From assembly GCF_000315425.1 (NCBI RefSeq), contig NZ_JH992926.1:161161-225160 (forward strand): 64,000 nt of DNA, read 5' to 3'. Below, piece after piece: positions 1-8,876 of this stretch. Position numbers and translations under genes: made by a program. The notes beneath the pieces are model-generated. The model was not told the DNA's origin. It was given only the letters and a program-made list of their open reading frames with translations, and ran no database searches. Position 1 is the first letter of the stretch, and each line of letters starts with the position of its first letter. The stretch comes from Massilia timonae CCUG 45783 (GTDB lineage: Bacteria > Pseudomonadota > Gammaproteobacteria > Burkholderiales > Burkholderiaceae_D).

Positions 1-149
1 GACGATCAAGTCTGGTTGAATCCGGAACGGATTCGGCCAGAAGCACTACAGCAAGCAGCTTGAGATGACGCGACAACTACGTTGACAAACACCGCTCAGC
101 GGCGTCGCTGATCAACGACACGTGCTCGGGATACATCAACAAATATACC
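1..149. other. AT-richer island edge, no intact gene
   Basis: This stretch is visibly richer in A and T than the coding DNA from about position 1180 onward. On the plus strand the first 20 codons are open and end in TGA at 61-63, reading DDQVWLNPERIRPEALQQAA, which could be the last codons of a gene that starts outside the window, but I do not recognise it. A second frame is open without a start codon from 69 to the TGA at 252-254 and runs into the polB-like fragment. Nothing else is supported here. Confidence 0.3.
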
Positions 150-214
150 TTTTCGCGCGACACCGCCGCCGGTTGCGAGGTCGACTTCTGGATCGCCACC
201 GATTTTGGTGCGAC
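150..214 (+). pseudogene. Fragment of the polB 5' end
   Basis: Translated in the frame starting at 150, this stretch reads FSRDTAAGCEVDFWIATDFG. It matches residues 16-33 of the intact DNA polymerase II encoded at 1972-4344 (RDTAAGCEVEFWLATDAG) with only conservative changes. The similarity is also visible in the bases, but third positions differ, so it is a diverged copy and not a recent exact duplication. The match stops just before the stop codon of the lipoprotein gene at 230. It probably marks a recombination or insertion junction that left a piece of a polB gene behind. Confidence 0.7.
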
Positions 215-229
215 TGTATTTGATTTACC

Positions 230-607
230 TCACTTCACATCGGGAACGAAATGAACGCGTTCGATCCGACCATTATTCTTGTTTGCCTCAAATACCCATA
301 AATAGCCTTTTCCATGAATACTGGTGACGGTATCTGGCCCGACAAAATAGGCCGGATTATTATCGTAGTAGTAGTAGCCTGTGGATGGACCCAGTATCTT
401 TTCGATCTGGCGCCGGTCGAGGGTGGTAGCATCATACTGGCGCAAGAATGACGCGGTCATCCGGCCACGCTCGATCCGCGATGCAGTGGCCCATGATTCG
501 CGCGTGAACTCTCGCTCTCCCAGTTTGATTGCTTGATCAAGGGCTACGTCCGGCGAGCACGCTGAGAGGAAAAACACTGCAGAAAGCGCGGTGAGGAAGG
601 GTCGCAT
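230..607 (-). CDS. Small hypothetical lipoprotein
   Basis: This 125-residue protein starts with a short hydrophobic segment and a clear lipobox, LSAC, with the lipidated cysteine at residue 17, so it should be anchored in the cell envelope. The mature part holds a tyrosine run (GYYYYDNNPAYFVGP, about residues 77-91) and ends with ERVHFVPDVK. I do not recognise a named family; the fold may resemble small BamE/OmlA-like envelope lipoproteins, but that is a guess. The gene begins nine bases after the stop of the DUF6973-like gene on the same strand, so the two are almost certainly co-transcribed. Base composition is AT-richer than the chromosome to the right, suggesting transfer. An immunity role for the upstream partner is possible but unproven. 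Confidence 0.75.
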   Translation of the reverse strand: MRPFLTALSAVFFLSACSPDVALDQAIKLGEREFTRESWATASRIERGRMTASFLRQYDATTLDRRQIEKILGPSTGYYYYDNNPAYFVGPDTVTSIHGKGYLWVFEANKNNGRIERVHFVPDVK

Positions 608-616
608 GGTTTCATC

Positions 617-1021
617 CTAGCGTTCGATGATCTTGAGTCGGCCGGTGCGGAGTGCATCGACGCATCGCAAGATCAGTATCTGATTCGGACCTCCGTAGCG
701 GCCGATACTCAGTCCGACGGCGTTATTATGCAGATCCATCGCCTTCTCATCCGGTGGATTATCCGGAAAAGCTTCGTGCGCATTCGTGTACCGCAATGCG
801 CTGGCATACCCGATGTCTCGCGCGAGAAGTGCGGACCAAAAACAGTGTCGAAACGCGTCCCCCGGCGTATTGCGGCGGCTTCCTGGAAACCGCAGTTCGC
901 TTTCGAGCAGTGCGCGCTGCGCGGATCGCTTGATTACCGCCGCCTGCTCGGGAAACAAGGCGAGATGAATTTTTTCACTTGCCGTCAGCTTCTGGAACAG
1001 TTCCGCATACGTCGTTGTCAT
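617..1021 (-). CDS. DUF6973-like protein, possible toxin-type domain
   Basis: This 134-residue soluble protein has no signal peptide. It carries GDAFRHCFWSALLARDIG (residues 54-71), an HE pair at about 82-83 and MDLHNN (95-100) followed by AVGLSIG. This spacing of acidic and histidine residues is what I know from DUF6973-type domains, which also occur as C-terminal domains of polymorphic or secreted toxin-like proteins. Here the domain stands alone with about 50 residues in front. It is the first gene of a two-gene unit with the lipoprotein at 230-607. Low GC and the nearby polB fragment point to horizontal acquisition. The family assignment rests on motif memory, and no activity can be claimed. 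Confidence 0.7.
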   Translation of the reverse strand: MTTTYAELFQKLTASEKIHLALFPEQAAVIKRSAQRALLESELRFPGSRRNTPGDAFRHCFWSALLARDIGYASALRYTNAHEAFPDNPPDEKAMDLHNNAVGLSIGRYGGPNQILILRCVDALRTGRLKIIER

Positions 1022-1047
1022 ATGAGTTTCCTTCTATGATAGGCGGT

Positions 1048-1080
1048 AAGAGTGTTTCATGTTCTGTCGTATTCACTCTT
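1048..1080. promoter_or_regulatory. Inverted repeat between divergent genes
   Basis: AAGAGTG at 1048-1054 is matched by CACTCTT at 1074-1080, a perfect 7-base inverted repeat with a 19-base spacer. It lies in the AT-richer gap between the divergent DUF6973-like gene and the DUF455 gene. It could be an operator for either gene; it is too widely spaced for a good terminator. Confidence 0.25.
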
Positions 1081-1183
1081 GGTCATGCTCAATCCGTACG
1101 CTGGCCCGGCGCGTCAGAAATCAGCGGCACAGGCGCTAAACGAATTGAGTAAAATGCCGTCTTTCGCCAGTACAGATCACACC

Positions 1184-1972
1184 ATGGAACTCCGCGCCGC
1201 CGCGCTGCACGCGCTGCTCGAAACCGATCCTGCCACCAAGGCCCAGGCGGTCGCCGCCTTGAGCGCCGCCTGCAAGGCCGGGACCGTGCGCATCGACACC
1301 GCCACCGCGCTCGCCGCGCCCGCCGGCATCCCCGGCCGCCCGGCCCGCCCCGAACTGGTGCCGCCGCTGCAGGTCGGACGCCGCTCGATGGCCACGCCCG
1401 AGGGGCGGGCCATGCTGGTCCACGCCCTGGCGCACATCGAATTCAACGCCATCAACCTGGCGCTCGACGCGCTGTGGCGTTTCCATGGCATGCCGGAGCA
1501 GTATTACCTCGACTGGCTGCGCGTGGCCGACGAAGAGGCGCTGCACTTCACGATGCTGAGCGCGCACCTGGGCACGCTTGGCCACGCCTACGGCGACTTC
1601 CCCGGCCACGACAGCCTGTGGGAGATGGTGGCCAAGACGGGCGACGACGTCATGGCGCGCATGGCGCTGGTGCCGCGCACCCTGGAGGCGCGCGGGCTCG
1701 ATGCGATTCCGCCACTGCGCAAGAAGATCGCCCAGGCCGGCGACCTGGCCGCGGCCCGGATCCTCGACCGGCTGCTGGTGGACGAAGTAGGGCACGTCGA
1801 GATCGGCAACCGCTGGTACTTCAGCCTGTGTCATGAGCGGGGACTGGAGCCGATCGCCACCTACGACGAACTGACCGCGCGCTACAAGGCGCCGGTCCTC
1901 AAGGGACCGTTCAATATCGAAGGCCGGCGCCAGGCCGGCTTCACCGAGGCCGAGCTGCAGCGCTACCGCTGA
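1184..1972 (+). CDS. Ferritin-like DUF455 family protein
   Basis: The protein has 262 residues from the ATG at 1184; the frame is open back to 1052, but the upstream part lies in AT-rich DNA and does not look conserved. It is helical, with glutamate/histidine pairs typical of ferritin-like di-metal proteins: HALAHIEFNAINLALD (around residues 80-95, E86), ADEEALHF (115-122) and VDEVGHVEIGNRW (199-211). DUF455 proteins are widespread in proteobacteria and their reaction is unknown; an oxidase or hydroxylase role is inferred from the fold only. The TGA stop overlaps the polB start by one base, so translation of polB is probably coupled to this gene. Confidence 0.85.
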   Translation: MELRAAALHALLETDPATKAQAVAALSAACKAGTVRIDTATALAAPAGIPGRPARPELVPPLQVGRRSMATPEGRAMLVHALAHIEFNAINLALDALWRFHGMPEQYYLDWLRVADEEALHFTMLSAHLGTLGHAYGDFPGHDSLWEMVAKTGDDVMARMALVPRTLEARGLDAIPPLRKKIAQAGDLAAARILDRLLVDEVGHVEIGNRWYFSLCHERGLEPIATYDELTARYKAPVLKGPFNIEGRRQAGFTEAELQRYR

Positions 1973-4344
1973 TGGACACTGGTGTGGAGACAGGCTTCTT
2001 GTTGACGCGCCACTGGCGCGACACCGCCGCCGGCTGCGAGGTCGAGTTCTGGCTCGCCACCGATGCCGGTCCGCGCCGCCTGCGGCTGCCGGTGCAAAAG
2101 CCCGTGGCTTTCATCCCGGAAGAGCAGCGCGCCAGCGTCGAACAGTTGCTGGTCGATGAGCGCGGATGGGAACTACGGCCGCTCGACCTGCTCGATTTTC
2201 GCCACCGGCCGGTCGCCGGCCTGTACTGCCGCAAGTACCGCCAGCTGCTGCGCATCGAAAAACAGCTGCGCCAGCATGGTCTCGACGTGTTCGAGGGCGA
2301 CGTGCGTCCGCCGGAGCGCTACCTGATGGAGCGCTTCATCACGGCGCAGGTAGGCTTCGCCGGCACGCCGGTCGATCGCGATCCCTTGCTGCTGGTCGAC
2401 GCCGTCCTGAAGCCGGCGCCGGGCTACCGGCCGACGATCCGCACCGTCTCGCTCGACATCGAAACCACCTTCCAGGGCGAGCTGCGCTCGATCGCGCTCG
2501 AAGGCTGCGGCCAGCGCCAGGTCTATATGCTCGGGCCGCCCAATGGCGAGGACCGGGAACGCGATTTTGAACTCGACTACTGCGACACCCGGCTCGAACT
2601 GCTCGACCGCCTGGAAGAATGGTTCATCCGCCACGACCCCGACGCCATCATCGGCTGGAACCTGATCCAGTTCGACATGCGGGTGCTGCAAAAGCATGCC
2701 GATCGTTTCAACCGCCCGCTGCGCCTGGGCCGCGACGGCAGCGCGATCGAGTGGCGCGAGCATGGCGGCAAGCAGGAGCATTACTTCATCTGCATCGCCG
2801 GTCGCCTGGTCATCGACGGCATCGATGCGCTGCATTCGGCCACCTGGAGCTTCCCGTCCTTCAGCCTCGAGAACGTGTCGCGCGCCTTGCTGGGCGAAGG
2901 CAAGGCGATCGACAACCCGCACGACCGCATGGCCGAGATCGACCGCATGTTCGCCGAGGACAAGCCGGCGCTGGCCTGGTACAACCTCAAGGATTGCGAG
3001 CTGGTCACGCGCATCTTCGACAAAACCAGGCTGATGGCCTTCCTGCTGGAGCGCGCCAGCGTGACCGGGCTGGCGGCCGACCGCAGCGGCGGTTCGGTGG
3101 CGGCCTTCGAGCACCTGTACATGCCGCTGCTGCACCGCCAGGGACGGGTGGCGCCGAACATCGGCGACGTCGCCGGCGCCGACAGTCCCGGCGGCTTCGT
3201 GATGGATTCGCGCTCCGGCCTGTACGATTCGGTGCTGGTGCTGGACTACAAAAGCCTGTATCCCTCGATCATCCGCACCTTCCTGATCGATCCGCTCGGC
3301 CTGGTCGAAGGCCTGCGCGAGCCCGAGGACGCCACGGTGCCGGGCTACCGCGGCGGGCGCTTCTCGCGCACCAGGCACTGCCTGCCCGGCATCGTGACCC
3401 AGGTCTGGGCCGGCCGCGAAGCCGCCAAGCGCGAGCACAATGCGCCGCTGTCGCAGGCGCTGAAGATCATCATGAACGCCTTCTATGGCGTGCTCGGCAC
3501 CACCGGCTGCCGCTTCTTCGACCCGCGCCTGGCCTCGTCGATCACGATGCGCGGCCACGACATCATGCACCGCACGCGCGAGCTGATCGAGGAGCAGGGC
3601 TACCAGGTGATCTACGGCGACACCGATTCGACCTTCGTCTGGCTCGGGCGCGAGCACGCCGAAGGCGATGCGCGCCGCATCGGGCAGGCCCTGGTCGACC
3701 ACGTCAACGGCTGGTGGCGCAGTCACTTGCAGGCCGAGTTGGGCATCGAGAGCGCGCTCGAACTGGAGTACGACGTGCACTTCCGGCGCTTCCTGATGCC
3801 GACCGTGCGCGGTTCGGACGAAGGCAGCAAGAAGCGCTACGCCGGCCTGGCCGCGAGCGCCGATGGCGGCGAAGAGATGGTCTATAAGGGCCTGGAGACG
3901 GTGCGCACCGACTGGACTCCGCTCGCGCAAGCCTTCCAGCAGGGGCTCTACGAACGCATCTTCAAGGGCCAGCCCTATGAGGACTATGTGCGCGAGCTGG
4001 TCGCGCGCATGCTGCGCGGCGAATGCGACGACGATCTCGTCTACCGCAAGCGCCTGCGCCGGCCGCTGGAGGAGTACCAGCGCAACGTCCCACCGCACGT
4101 GCGCGCCGCGCGCATGGCCGACGAGCACCACCTGCGCCAGGGCCGCCCCGCGCTCTACCGCAAGGGCGGCTGGATCCGGTATGTGATGACCTTGAACGGC
4201 CCCGAGCCGATGGAAGCCCGCCACGGCGCCATCGACTACGAACACTACCTCACGCGCCAGCTCGAACCGGTGGCCGACGCCATCCTGCCCTTCCTGGGCG
4301 ACAGCTTCGCCAATCTCACCAGCCCGCAGCAGACGCTGTTCTAG
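1972..4344 (+). CDS. polB: DNA polymerase II (family B)
   Basis: This 790-residue enzyme is a family B polymerase with proofreading, the usual length for bacterial Pol II, which copies past lesions and restarts forks. The 3'-5' exonuclease motifs are intact: DIET (162-165), IIGWNLIQFD (about 226-235) and YNLKDCELV (337-345). The polymerase motifs are also intact: DYKSLYPSII (from D425, motif A), KIIMNAFYG (498-506, motif B) and YGDTDS (548-553, motif C). The ATG overlaps the stop of the DUF455 gene by one base. In E. coli polB is under LexA control; no convincing LexA box was seen here. A diverged fragment of the 5' end of such a gene lies at 150-214. Confidence 0.97.
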   Translation: MDTGVETGFLLTRHWRDTAAGCEVEFWLATDAGPRRLRLPVQKPVAFIPEEQRASVEQLLVDERGWELRPLDLLDFRHRPVAGLYCRKYRQLLRIEKQLRQHGLDVFEGDVRPPERYLMERFITAQVGFAGTPVDRDPLLLVDAVLKPAPGYRPTIRTVSLDIETTFQGELRSIALEGCGQRQVYMLGPPNGEDRERDFELDYCDTRLELLDRLEEWFIRHDPDAIIGWNLIQFDMRVLQKHADRFNRPLRLGRDGSAIEWREHGGKQEHYFICIAGRLVIDGIDALHSATWSFPSFSLENVSRALLGEGKAIDNPHDRMAEIDRMFAEDKPALAWYNLKDCELVTRIFDKTRLMAFLLERASVTGLAADRSGGSVAAFEHLYMPLLHRQGRVAPNIGDVAGADSPGGFVMDSRSGLYDSVLVLDYKSLYPSIIRTFLIDPLGLVEGLREPEDATVPGYRGGRFSRTRHCLPGIVTQVWAGREAAKREHNAPLSQALKIIMNAFYGVLGTTGCRFFDPRLASSITMRGHDIMHRTRELIEEQGYQVIYGDTDSTFVWLGREHAEGDARRIGQALVDHVNGWWRSHLQAELGIESALELEYDVHFRRFLMPTVRGSDEGSKKRYAGLAASADGGEEMVYKGLETVRTDWTPLAQAFQQGLYERIFKGQPYEDYVRELVARMLRGECDDDLVYRKRLRRPLEEYQRNVPPHVRAARMADEHHLRQGRPALYRKGGWIRYVMTLNGPEPMEARHGAIDYEHYLTRQLEPVADAILPFLGDSFANLTSPQQTLF

Positions 4345-4423
4345 CAGTTCTTGTCGCCCTGTCACGCGTTGGAAACATCGGCTCGCTAGACTGCCGTCAC
4401 GTTTTCAACAGGAGGGGGACCAC

Positions 4424-6202
4424 GTGGACCGTCGGGGCTTTTTACGTAGCAGCGCATACTTCACCGTCGCCGCCGCAGGCGGCTTGCTTGCCGCCTGTGG
4501 CGGTTCGGACGACACGCCGCCGCTGGGCAGCTTCACCTTCCCGCTGGGCGTAGCCAGCGGCGATCCGAAGGAGGGCAGCGTCGTGTTCTGGACCCGTTGC
4601 GCGCCGGAGAGCGGCAGCGAAGCGGTCGAACTGCGGCTCGAAGTGGCGATGGACGCCGCCTTCACCCAGGTCGCCGGCGTGGTCGAACTGAACGCGCTGC
4701 CGACCTATGACCATACGGTGCGCGCCAAGCTGACCGGCCTCGCCCCAGCCACCCTGTATTACTATCGCTTTCGCGCCGGCGCCGACCTCAGCCCGGTGGG
4801 AAGGGCCAGGACCGCACCGGCCGCCGCCAGCACCCCGGCGCAGATGCGCTTCGCCTGGATGACCTGCCAGGACTGGAGCGTCAACCACTGGGCCGCGATG
4901 GGCATGATGGCGGCCGAGGAACTCGATTTCATCGTCCACCTGGGCGATTATGTCTACGAGACGGTCGGCGCCAACTTCCAGTCGGGCCGCGCCGAGCCGG
5001 CCCATACGCGCATCGACCTGCCCGACGGCGTGACGATCGCGGGCGGCGCGCGCTACGCCAATACCCTGGCCGACTATCGCACCTTGTACCGCACCTATCG
5101 CAGCGATGCGCGCCTGCAGGCGCTGCACGCCAAATGCCCGATGATCGTGATCTGGGACGACCACGAGTTCTCGGACGATTGCTGGCAAGACCACCAGACC
5201 TACGACAACGCCAACCAGCAGCAGACGTCGCGCCGCCGCAATGCGACCCAGGCCTGGGCCGAATACATGCCGGTCGACTGGGGCGACGTCTCGTTCGACC
5301 TGAACAAGGCAGGCCACGACAATATCCGCATCTACCGTGACTTCCGCTTCGGCGCCCTGATGCACCTGGTGATGACCGACCAACGTTTGTACCGCGATGA
5401 CCACGTGGTCAATGAAGCGGCCTACGCCGGCATGCTGCAGGGCGACCCGGTGGCCGGTGACGACTCGATCGGCTCGCGCTACTTCGTGCCGCAGCCGCTG
5501 CTGGCCCGGTTCGAGGCCGGCGCCAGGACCGCGCTGGGCCGCAATCCGGGCCTGCTGGGACCGACGCAGACGCAGTGGTGGAAGGACACCATGCAAGGCT
5601 CGACGGCCACCTGGAAGGTATGGGGCAATGAAGTGACCCTCAACCGCATGTGGCTCGACATGCGCACCATGGCGCCGCCGCCGTACGACAACCTCTATAT
5701 CGTCAATGCCGACGGCTGGGATGGTTATCCTTCCTATCGCGCCGAGATGCTGGGCCACCTGGCCAGCAACGACGTCAAGAACGTGGTGGCGATCACCGGC
5801 GACCTGCACGCGTTCCAGTGCGGCGTGATCTACGACAGCAACGATCCGCGCAGCGGCCGGCCGGTGGCGGTCGACTTCGTCGCAGCCGGCATCAGCAGTT
5901 CCTCGTTCTACCAGTACCTGCGCGCCGGCGCCGGCAACACGCCGCTGGCGCCGCTGGTGGCCACGCCGCAGGGCTTCGACCAGGTGCTGCGCATGAACAA
6001 TCCCGCCTTTGCCTACGCCGACCACGACGCCCAGGGCTATGCGGTGGCAACCGTCACGCCGGCGACGTTCAGCGTCGTGTTCACCAAGGTCAAGCCGCTC
6101 GATGCCAATGGCGCGGCGCCGACTGCGCCGCTGGCCAAGCGCACCCGGATCACGCTGGCAAACGGCTCGACGACGCCGCGCGTGGAGGACAACGTCGCCT
6201 GA
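4424..6202 (+). CDS. phoD: PhoD-type alkaline phosphatase
   Basis: The 592-residue product belongs to the PhoD phosphodiesterase/phosphatase family, which releases phosphate from phosphate esters outside the cytoplasm. Translation starts at a GTG behind a strong GGAGGGGG site. The N-terminus DRRGFLRSS is a twin-arginine signal, and it is followed by LLAAC with cysteine 25, so the protein may be a Tat-exported lipoprotein. Family motifs include FPLGVASGDP (about 39-48), LGDYVYE (around 173-179), IWDDHEFSDD (near 245) and GDLHAFQCG (near 461), which supply the metal ligands. It stands alone between polB and the permease gene. Phosphate-starvation control is usual for the family, but no clear Pho box was seen. 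Confidence 0.92.
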   Translation: MDRRGFLRSSAYFTVAAAGGLLAACGGSDDTPPLGSFTFPLGVASGDPKEGSVVFWTRCAPESGSEAVELRLEVAMDAAFTQVAGVVELNALPTYDHTVRAKLTGLAPATLYYYRFRAGADLSPVGRARTAPAAASTPAQMRFAWMTCQDWSVNHWAAMGMMAAEELDFIVHLGDYVYETVGANFQSGRAEPAHTRIDLPDGVTIAGGARYANTLADYRTLYRTYRSDARLQALHAKCPMIVIWDDHEFSDDCWQDHQTYDNANQQQTSRRRNATQAWAEYMPVDWGDVSFDLNKAGHDNIRIYRDFRFGALMHLVMTDQRLYRDDHVVNEAAYAGMLQGDPVAGDDSIGSRYFVPQPLLARFEAGARTALGRNPGLLGPTQTQWWKDTMQGSTATWKVWGNEVTLNRMWLDMRTMAPPPYDNLYIVNADGWDGYPSYRAEMLGHLASNDVKNVVAITGDLHAFQCGVIYDSNDPRSGRPVAVDFVAAGISSSSFYQYLRAGAGNTPLAPLVATPQGFDQVLRMNNPAFAYADHDAQGYAVATVTPATFSVVFTKVKPLDANGAAPTAPLAKRTRITLANGSTTPRVEDNVA

Positions 6203-6321
6203 GCACAGCGTGCCGATGCCGCCTGCATAAACGCACGCGATATCGGCGCAAACGCTGTCCCACGGCCGCGCTCCCTTTCTATAATGATGACGTCCTTACA
6301 CGCCATCGCCATGGAGTCGTC

Positions 6322-7731
6322 TTGTCCTTCCTGATCGTCCTGGCCGCTCTGGCCTTCCTGATGTTCGCCGCCTACCGCGGCTACAGCGTCATCCTGTTCG
6401 CGCCGGTTGCCGCCCTGGGCGCCGTGCTGCTCACCGACCCGGCGCAGGTGGCCCCGGTCTTTTCCGGCATCTTCATGGAAAAGATGGTCGGCTTCGTCAA
6501 GCTGTACTTCCCGGTGTTCATGCTCGGTGCGGTGTTCGGCAAGGTGATCGAACTGTCGGGCTTTTCGGAGGCCATCGTGGCGGCGGCGATCCGCTACATC
6601 GGCGCCGCGCGCGCCAACGCCGTCATCGTCGCCGTCTGCGCCTTGCTCACCTATGGCGGCGTGTCGCTGTTCGTGGTGGTGTTCGCGGTCTATCCGTTCG
6701 CGGCCGAACTCTATCGGCGAAGCGACATCCCCAAGCGCCTGTTGCCGGGGGCGATCGCGCTGGGCGCCTTTTCGTTCACGATGGATGCCTTGCCCGGCAC
6801 TCCGCAGATCCAGAACATCATCCCGACCACCTTCTTCCAGACCACCTCGTGGGCCGCGCCGGTGCTGGGCACCCTGGGAGCGCTGTTCATCCTGGCGGTC
6901 GGGCTGACTTACCTGGAGTGGCGGCGGCGCGCGGCCGCCGCCAAGGGGGAGGGCTATGGCACGTCGCTGGTGAACGAACCGGAGCGGGTGGAGACAAGCG
7001 CCGGCGGCTTGCCGCATCCGCTGCTGGCGGTGGCGCCGCTGCTGCTGGTGGGCGTGGCCAACTTTGTCTTCACCCGCATGATTCCGGTCTGGTATGGCGG
7101 CGACAGCCACACGGTGCCGCCCGAGATCCTGCCCGGCATCGCCACGCCGGTAACGACGACGATCAAGACCGTGACCGCGATCTGGGCGGTGCAGGCGGCG
7201 CTGCTGCTGGGGATCCTGTTCGTGGTCGCGACCGCGTTCACGCGCGTGGCGAGGCGCTTCGCCGACGGCAGCAAGGCGGCGGTGGGCGGCGCGCTGCTGG
7301 CGGCGATGAATACGGCGTCGGAGTATGGCTTCGGCGGCGTGATCGCGGCGCTGCCCGGCTTCCTGGTGGTGAGCGACGCGCTGCGCAGCATTCCGAATCC
7401 ACTGGTGAACGCGGCGGTCTCGGTCAGCGCGCTGGCCGGCATCACCGGCTCGGCCTCGGGCGGCATGAGCATCGCGCTGGCCGCGATGTCCGACGTCTTC
7501 ATCCGCGGCGCCGGGAGTGCCGGGATACCGCTCGAGGTGATGCACCGGGTGGTGGCGATGGCCAGCGGCGGCATGGACACCCTGCCGCACAACGGCGCCG
7601 TGATCACCCTGCTGGCGGTGACCGGCCTGACCCACCGCGAGGCCTACCGCGACATCTTCGCCGTCACCCTGATCAAGACGGCAGCTGTATTCTTTGTCAT
7701 CGGCGTATATTACGCCCTCGGTCTCACGTGA
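6322..7731 (+). CDS. GntP-family permease
   Basis: This membrane protein of 469 residues has about 12 hydrophobic segments. It belongs to the GntP (gluconate/H+ symporter-like) family, as shown by GGVSLFVVVFAVYPFA near residue 112, TMDALPGTPQIQN near 153 and the glycine/serine-rich ITGSASGGMSIALAAMS near 374. The substrate is a small organic acid, but it cannot be fixed from sequence. The start is taken as TTG at 6322, preceded by GGAG with a five-base spacer, because there is no in-frame ATG or GTG close to the first membrane segment. No metabolic enzyme lies next to it, so context does not help with the substrate. Confidence 0.85.
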   Translation: MSFLIVLAALAFLMFAAYRGYSVILFAPVAALGAVLLTDPAQVAPVFSGIFMEKMVGFVKLYFPVFMLGAVFGKVIELSGFSEAIVAAAIRYIGAARANAVIVAVCALLTYGGVSLFVVVFAVYPFAAELYRRSDIPKRLLPGAIALGAFSFTMDALPGTPQIQNIIPTTFFQTTSWAAPVLGTLGALFILAVGLTYLEWRRRAAAAKGEGYGTSLVNEPERVETSAGGLPHPLLAVAPLLLVGVANFVFTRMIPVWYGGDSHTVPPEILPGIATPVTTTIKTVTAIWAVQAALLLGILFVVATAFTRVARRFADGSKAAVGGALLAAMNTASEYGFGGVIAALPGFLVVSDALRSIPNPLVNAAVSVSALAGITGSASGGMSIALAAMSDVFIRGAGSAGIPLEVMHRVVAMASGGMDTLPHNGAVITLLAVTGLTHREAYRDIFAVTLIKTAAVFFVIGVYYALGLT

Positions 7732-7788
7732 CAATTCGTGGTTTTTTTGCACCTGTTCCCGCAAAATCAGCAAGGCTTATGGCTTGTA

Positions 7789-7819
7789 TTGACCCAAGAA
7801 AGAGCCGCGCGACTACAAT
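7789..7819 (+). promoter_or_regulatory. Possible sigma-70 promoter of cheV
   Basis: TTGACC at 7789-7794 and TACAAT at 7814-7819 resemble -35 and -10 boxes and lie 48 bases before the cheV start. The 19-base spacer is longer than ideal, so the call is tentative. Confidence 0.35.
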
Positions 7820-7866
7820 GAGTTCCGCAATGGTTTCCGTGCAGCACTATTAATCCAGGATGGAAC

Positions 7867-8826
7867 ATGAAATCGGTACAGCAAGAAGTCGACGAACGCA
7901 GCAACCTGACCGGCACCAACAAATTCGAATTGCTGTTGTTCCGCCTGGGTGGTGACGAGCAGGGCAACCATAACGAGCTGTTCGGCATCAACGTCTTCAA
8001 GATCCGCGAGATCGTCGCCATGCCCGAGATCACGGCGGTGGCCGGCGCGCCGCAGCACGTGCTGGGCGTGGTCAACCTGCGCGGCCAGATCATCCAGGTG
8101 CTCGACCTGCCGGGCATCACCGGCGTCAAGCCCAAGACCGGCCTGAACATCATGCTGGTGACCGAGTTCGCGCGCACCACCCAGGCCTTTGCCGTCGAGA
8201 GCGTGGAAGAGATCGTGCGCCTGGACTGGAGCCAGGTCATGACCGCCGAGCACAGCGCCGGCAGCGGCATGGTGACCAGCATCGCGCGCCTGCCCGAGCA
8301 GGATGGGCAGCCGGCGCGCCTGGCCCAGGTGCTGGACGTCGAGACCATCCTGCGCAACCTGAACCCGAACCAGGAACGCGAGAACATGGAGCAGGCGGTG
8401 GGCGCCAAGATCGTGATCAAGCCGGGCGCCGTGATCCTGGCGGCCGACGATTCGGTGGTGGCGCGCGCGCTGATCGAGCAGGGCCTTGACGCGATGGGCC
8501 TGCCCTACATCATGACCAAGAGCGGCAAGGAAGCCTGGGACCAGCTGGGCACGATCGCCGCCGCGGCCGAAGCCGAAGGCCGCACCGTGTACGACCGCGT
8601 GGCCATGGTGCTGACCGACCTCGAGATGCCCGAGATGGACGGCTTCACGCTCACCCGCAACATCAAGTCGAGCAACCGCTTCGGCAACCTGCCGGTGGTC
8701 ATCCACTCTTCGCTGTCGGGCACCACCAACGAAGAACACGTCAAGAACGTGCGCGCCGACGCCTACGTGGCCAAGTTCTCGGCCGAAGACCTGTCGCGCA
8801 CCCTGCGCAAGGTGCTGGGCGGCTGA
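7867..8826 (+). CDS. cheV: Chemotaxis coupling protein CheV
   Basis: This 319-residue protein has a CheW-like coupling domain (about residues 15-170, with FGINVFKIREIV and LGVVNLRGQIIQVLDL) followed by a receiver domain (about 185-315). The receiver has the acidic pair in ILAADDSVVAR, the phospho-acceptor in VLTDLEMPEMDGF and the switch serine in VIHSS. CheV links chemoreceptors to CheA and may dampen signalling after phosphorylation. It is a single-gene unit here; its likely receptor partners include the two chemoreceptor genes at 54-57.6 kb. The gene starts at ATG 7867 just after an AGGATGGAAC region that serves as ribosome binding site. Confidence 0.95.
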   Translation: MKSVQQEVDERSNLTGTNKFELLLFRLGGDEQGNHNELFGINVFKIREIVAMPEITAVAGAPQHVLGVVNLRGQIIQVLDLPGITGVKPKTGLNIMLVTEFARTTQAFAVESVEEIVRLDWSQVMTAEHSAGSGMVTSIARLPEQDGQPARLAQVLDVETILRNLNPNQERENMEQAVGAKIVIKPGAVILAADDSVVARALIEQGLDAMGLPYIMTKSGKEAWDQLGTIAAAAEAEGRTVYDRVAMVLTDLEMPEMDGFTLTRNIKSSNRFGNLPVVIHSSLSGTTNEEHVKNVRADAYVAKFSAEDLSRTLRKVLGG

Positions 8827-8876
8827 TCCTGCCCCCGGGGATCACATGCCAGTTGCCGCAATGATATGATGCGGGC

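Noticed and set aside
2173..4365. 730-codon minus-strand open frame
   Set aside because: It is antisense to polB, whose motifs are complete; long shadow frames are common at this GC content.
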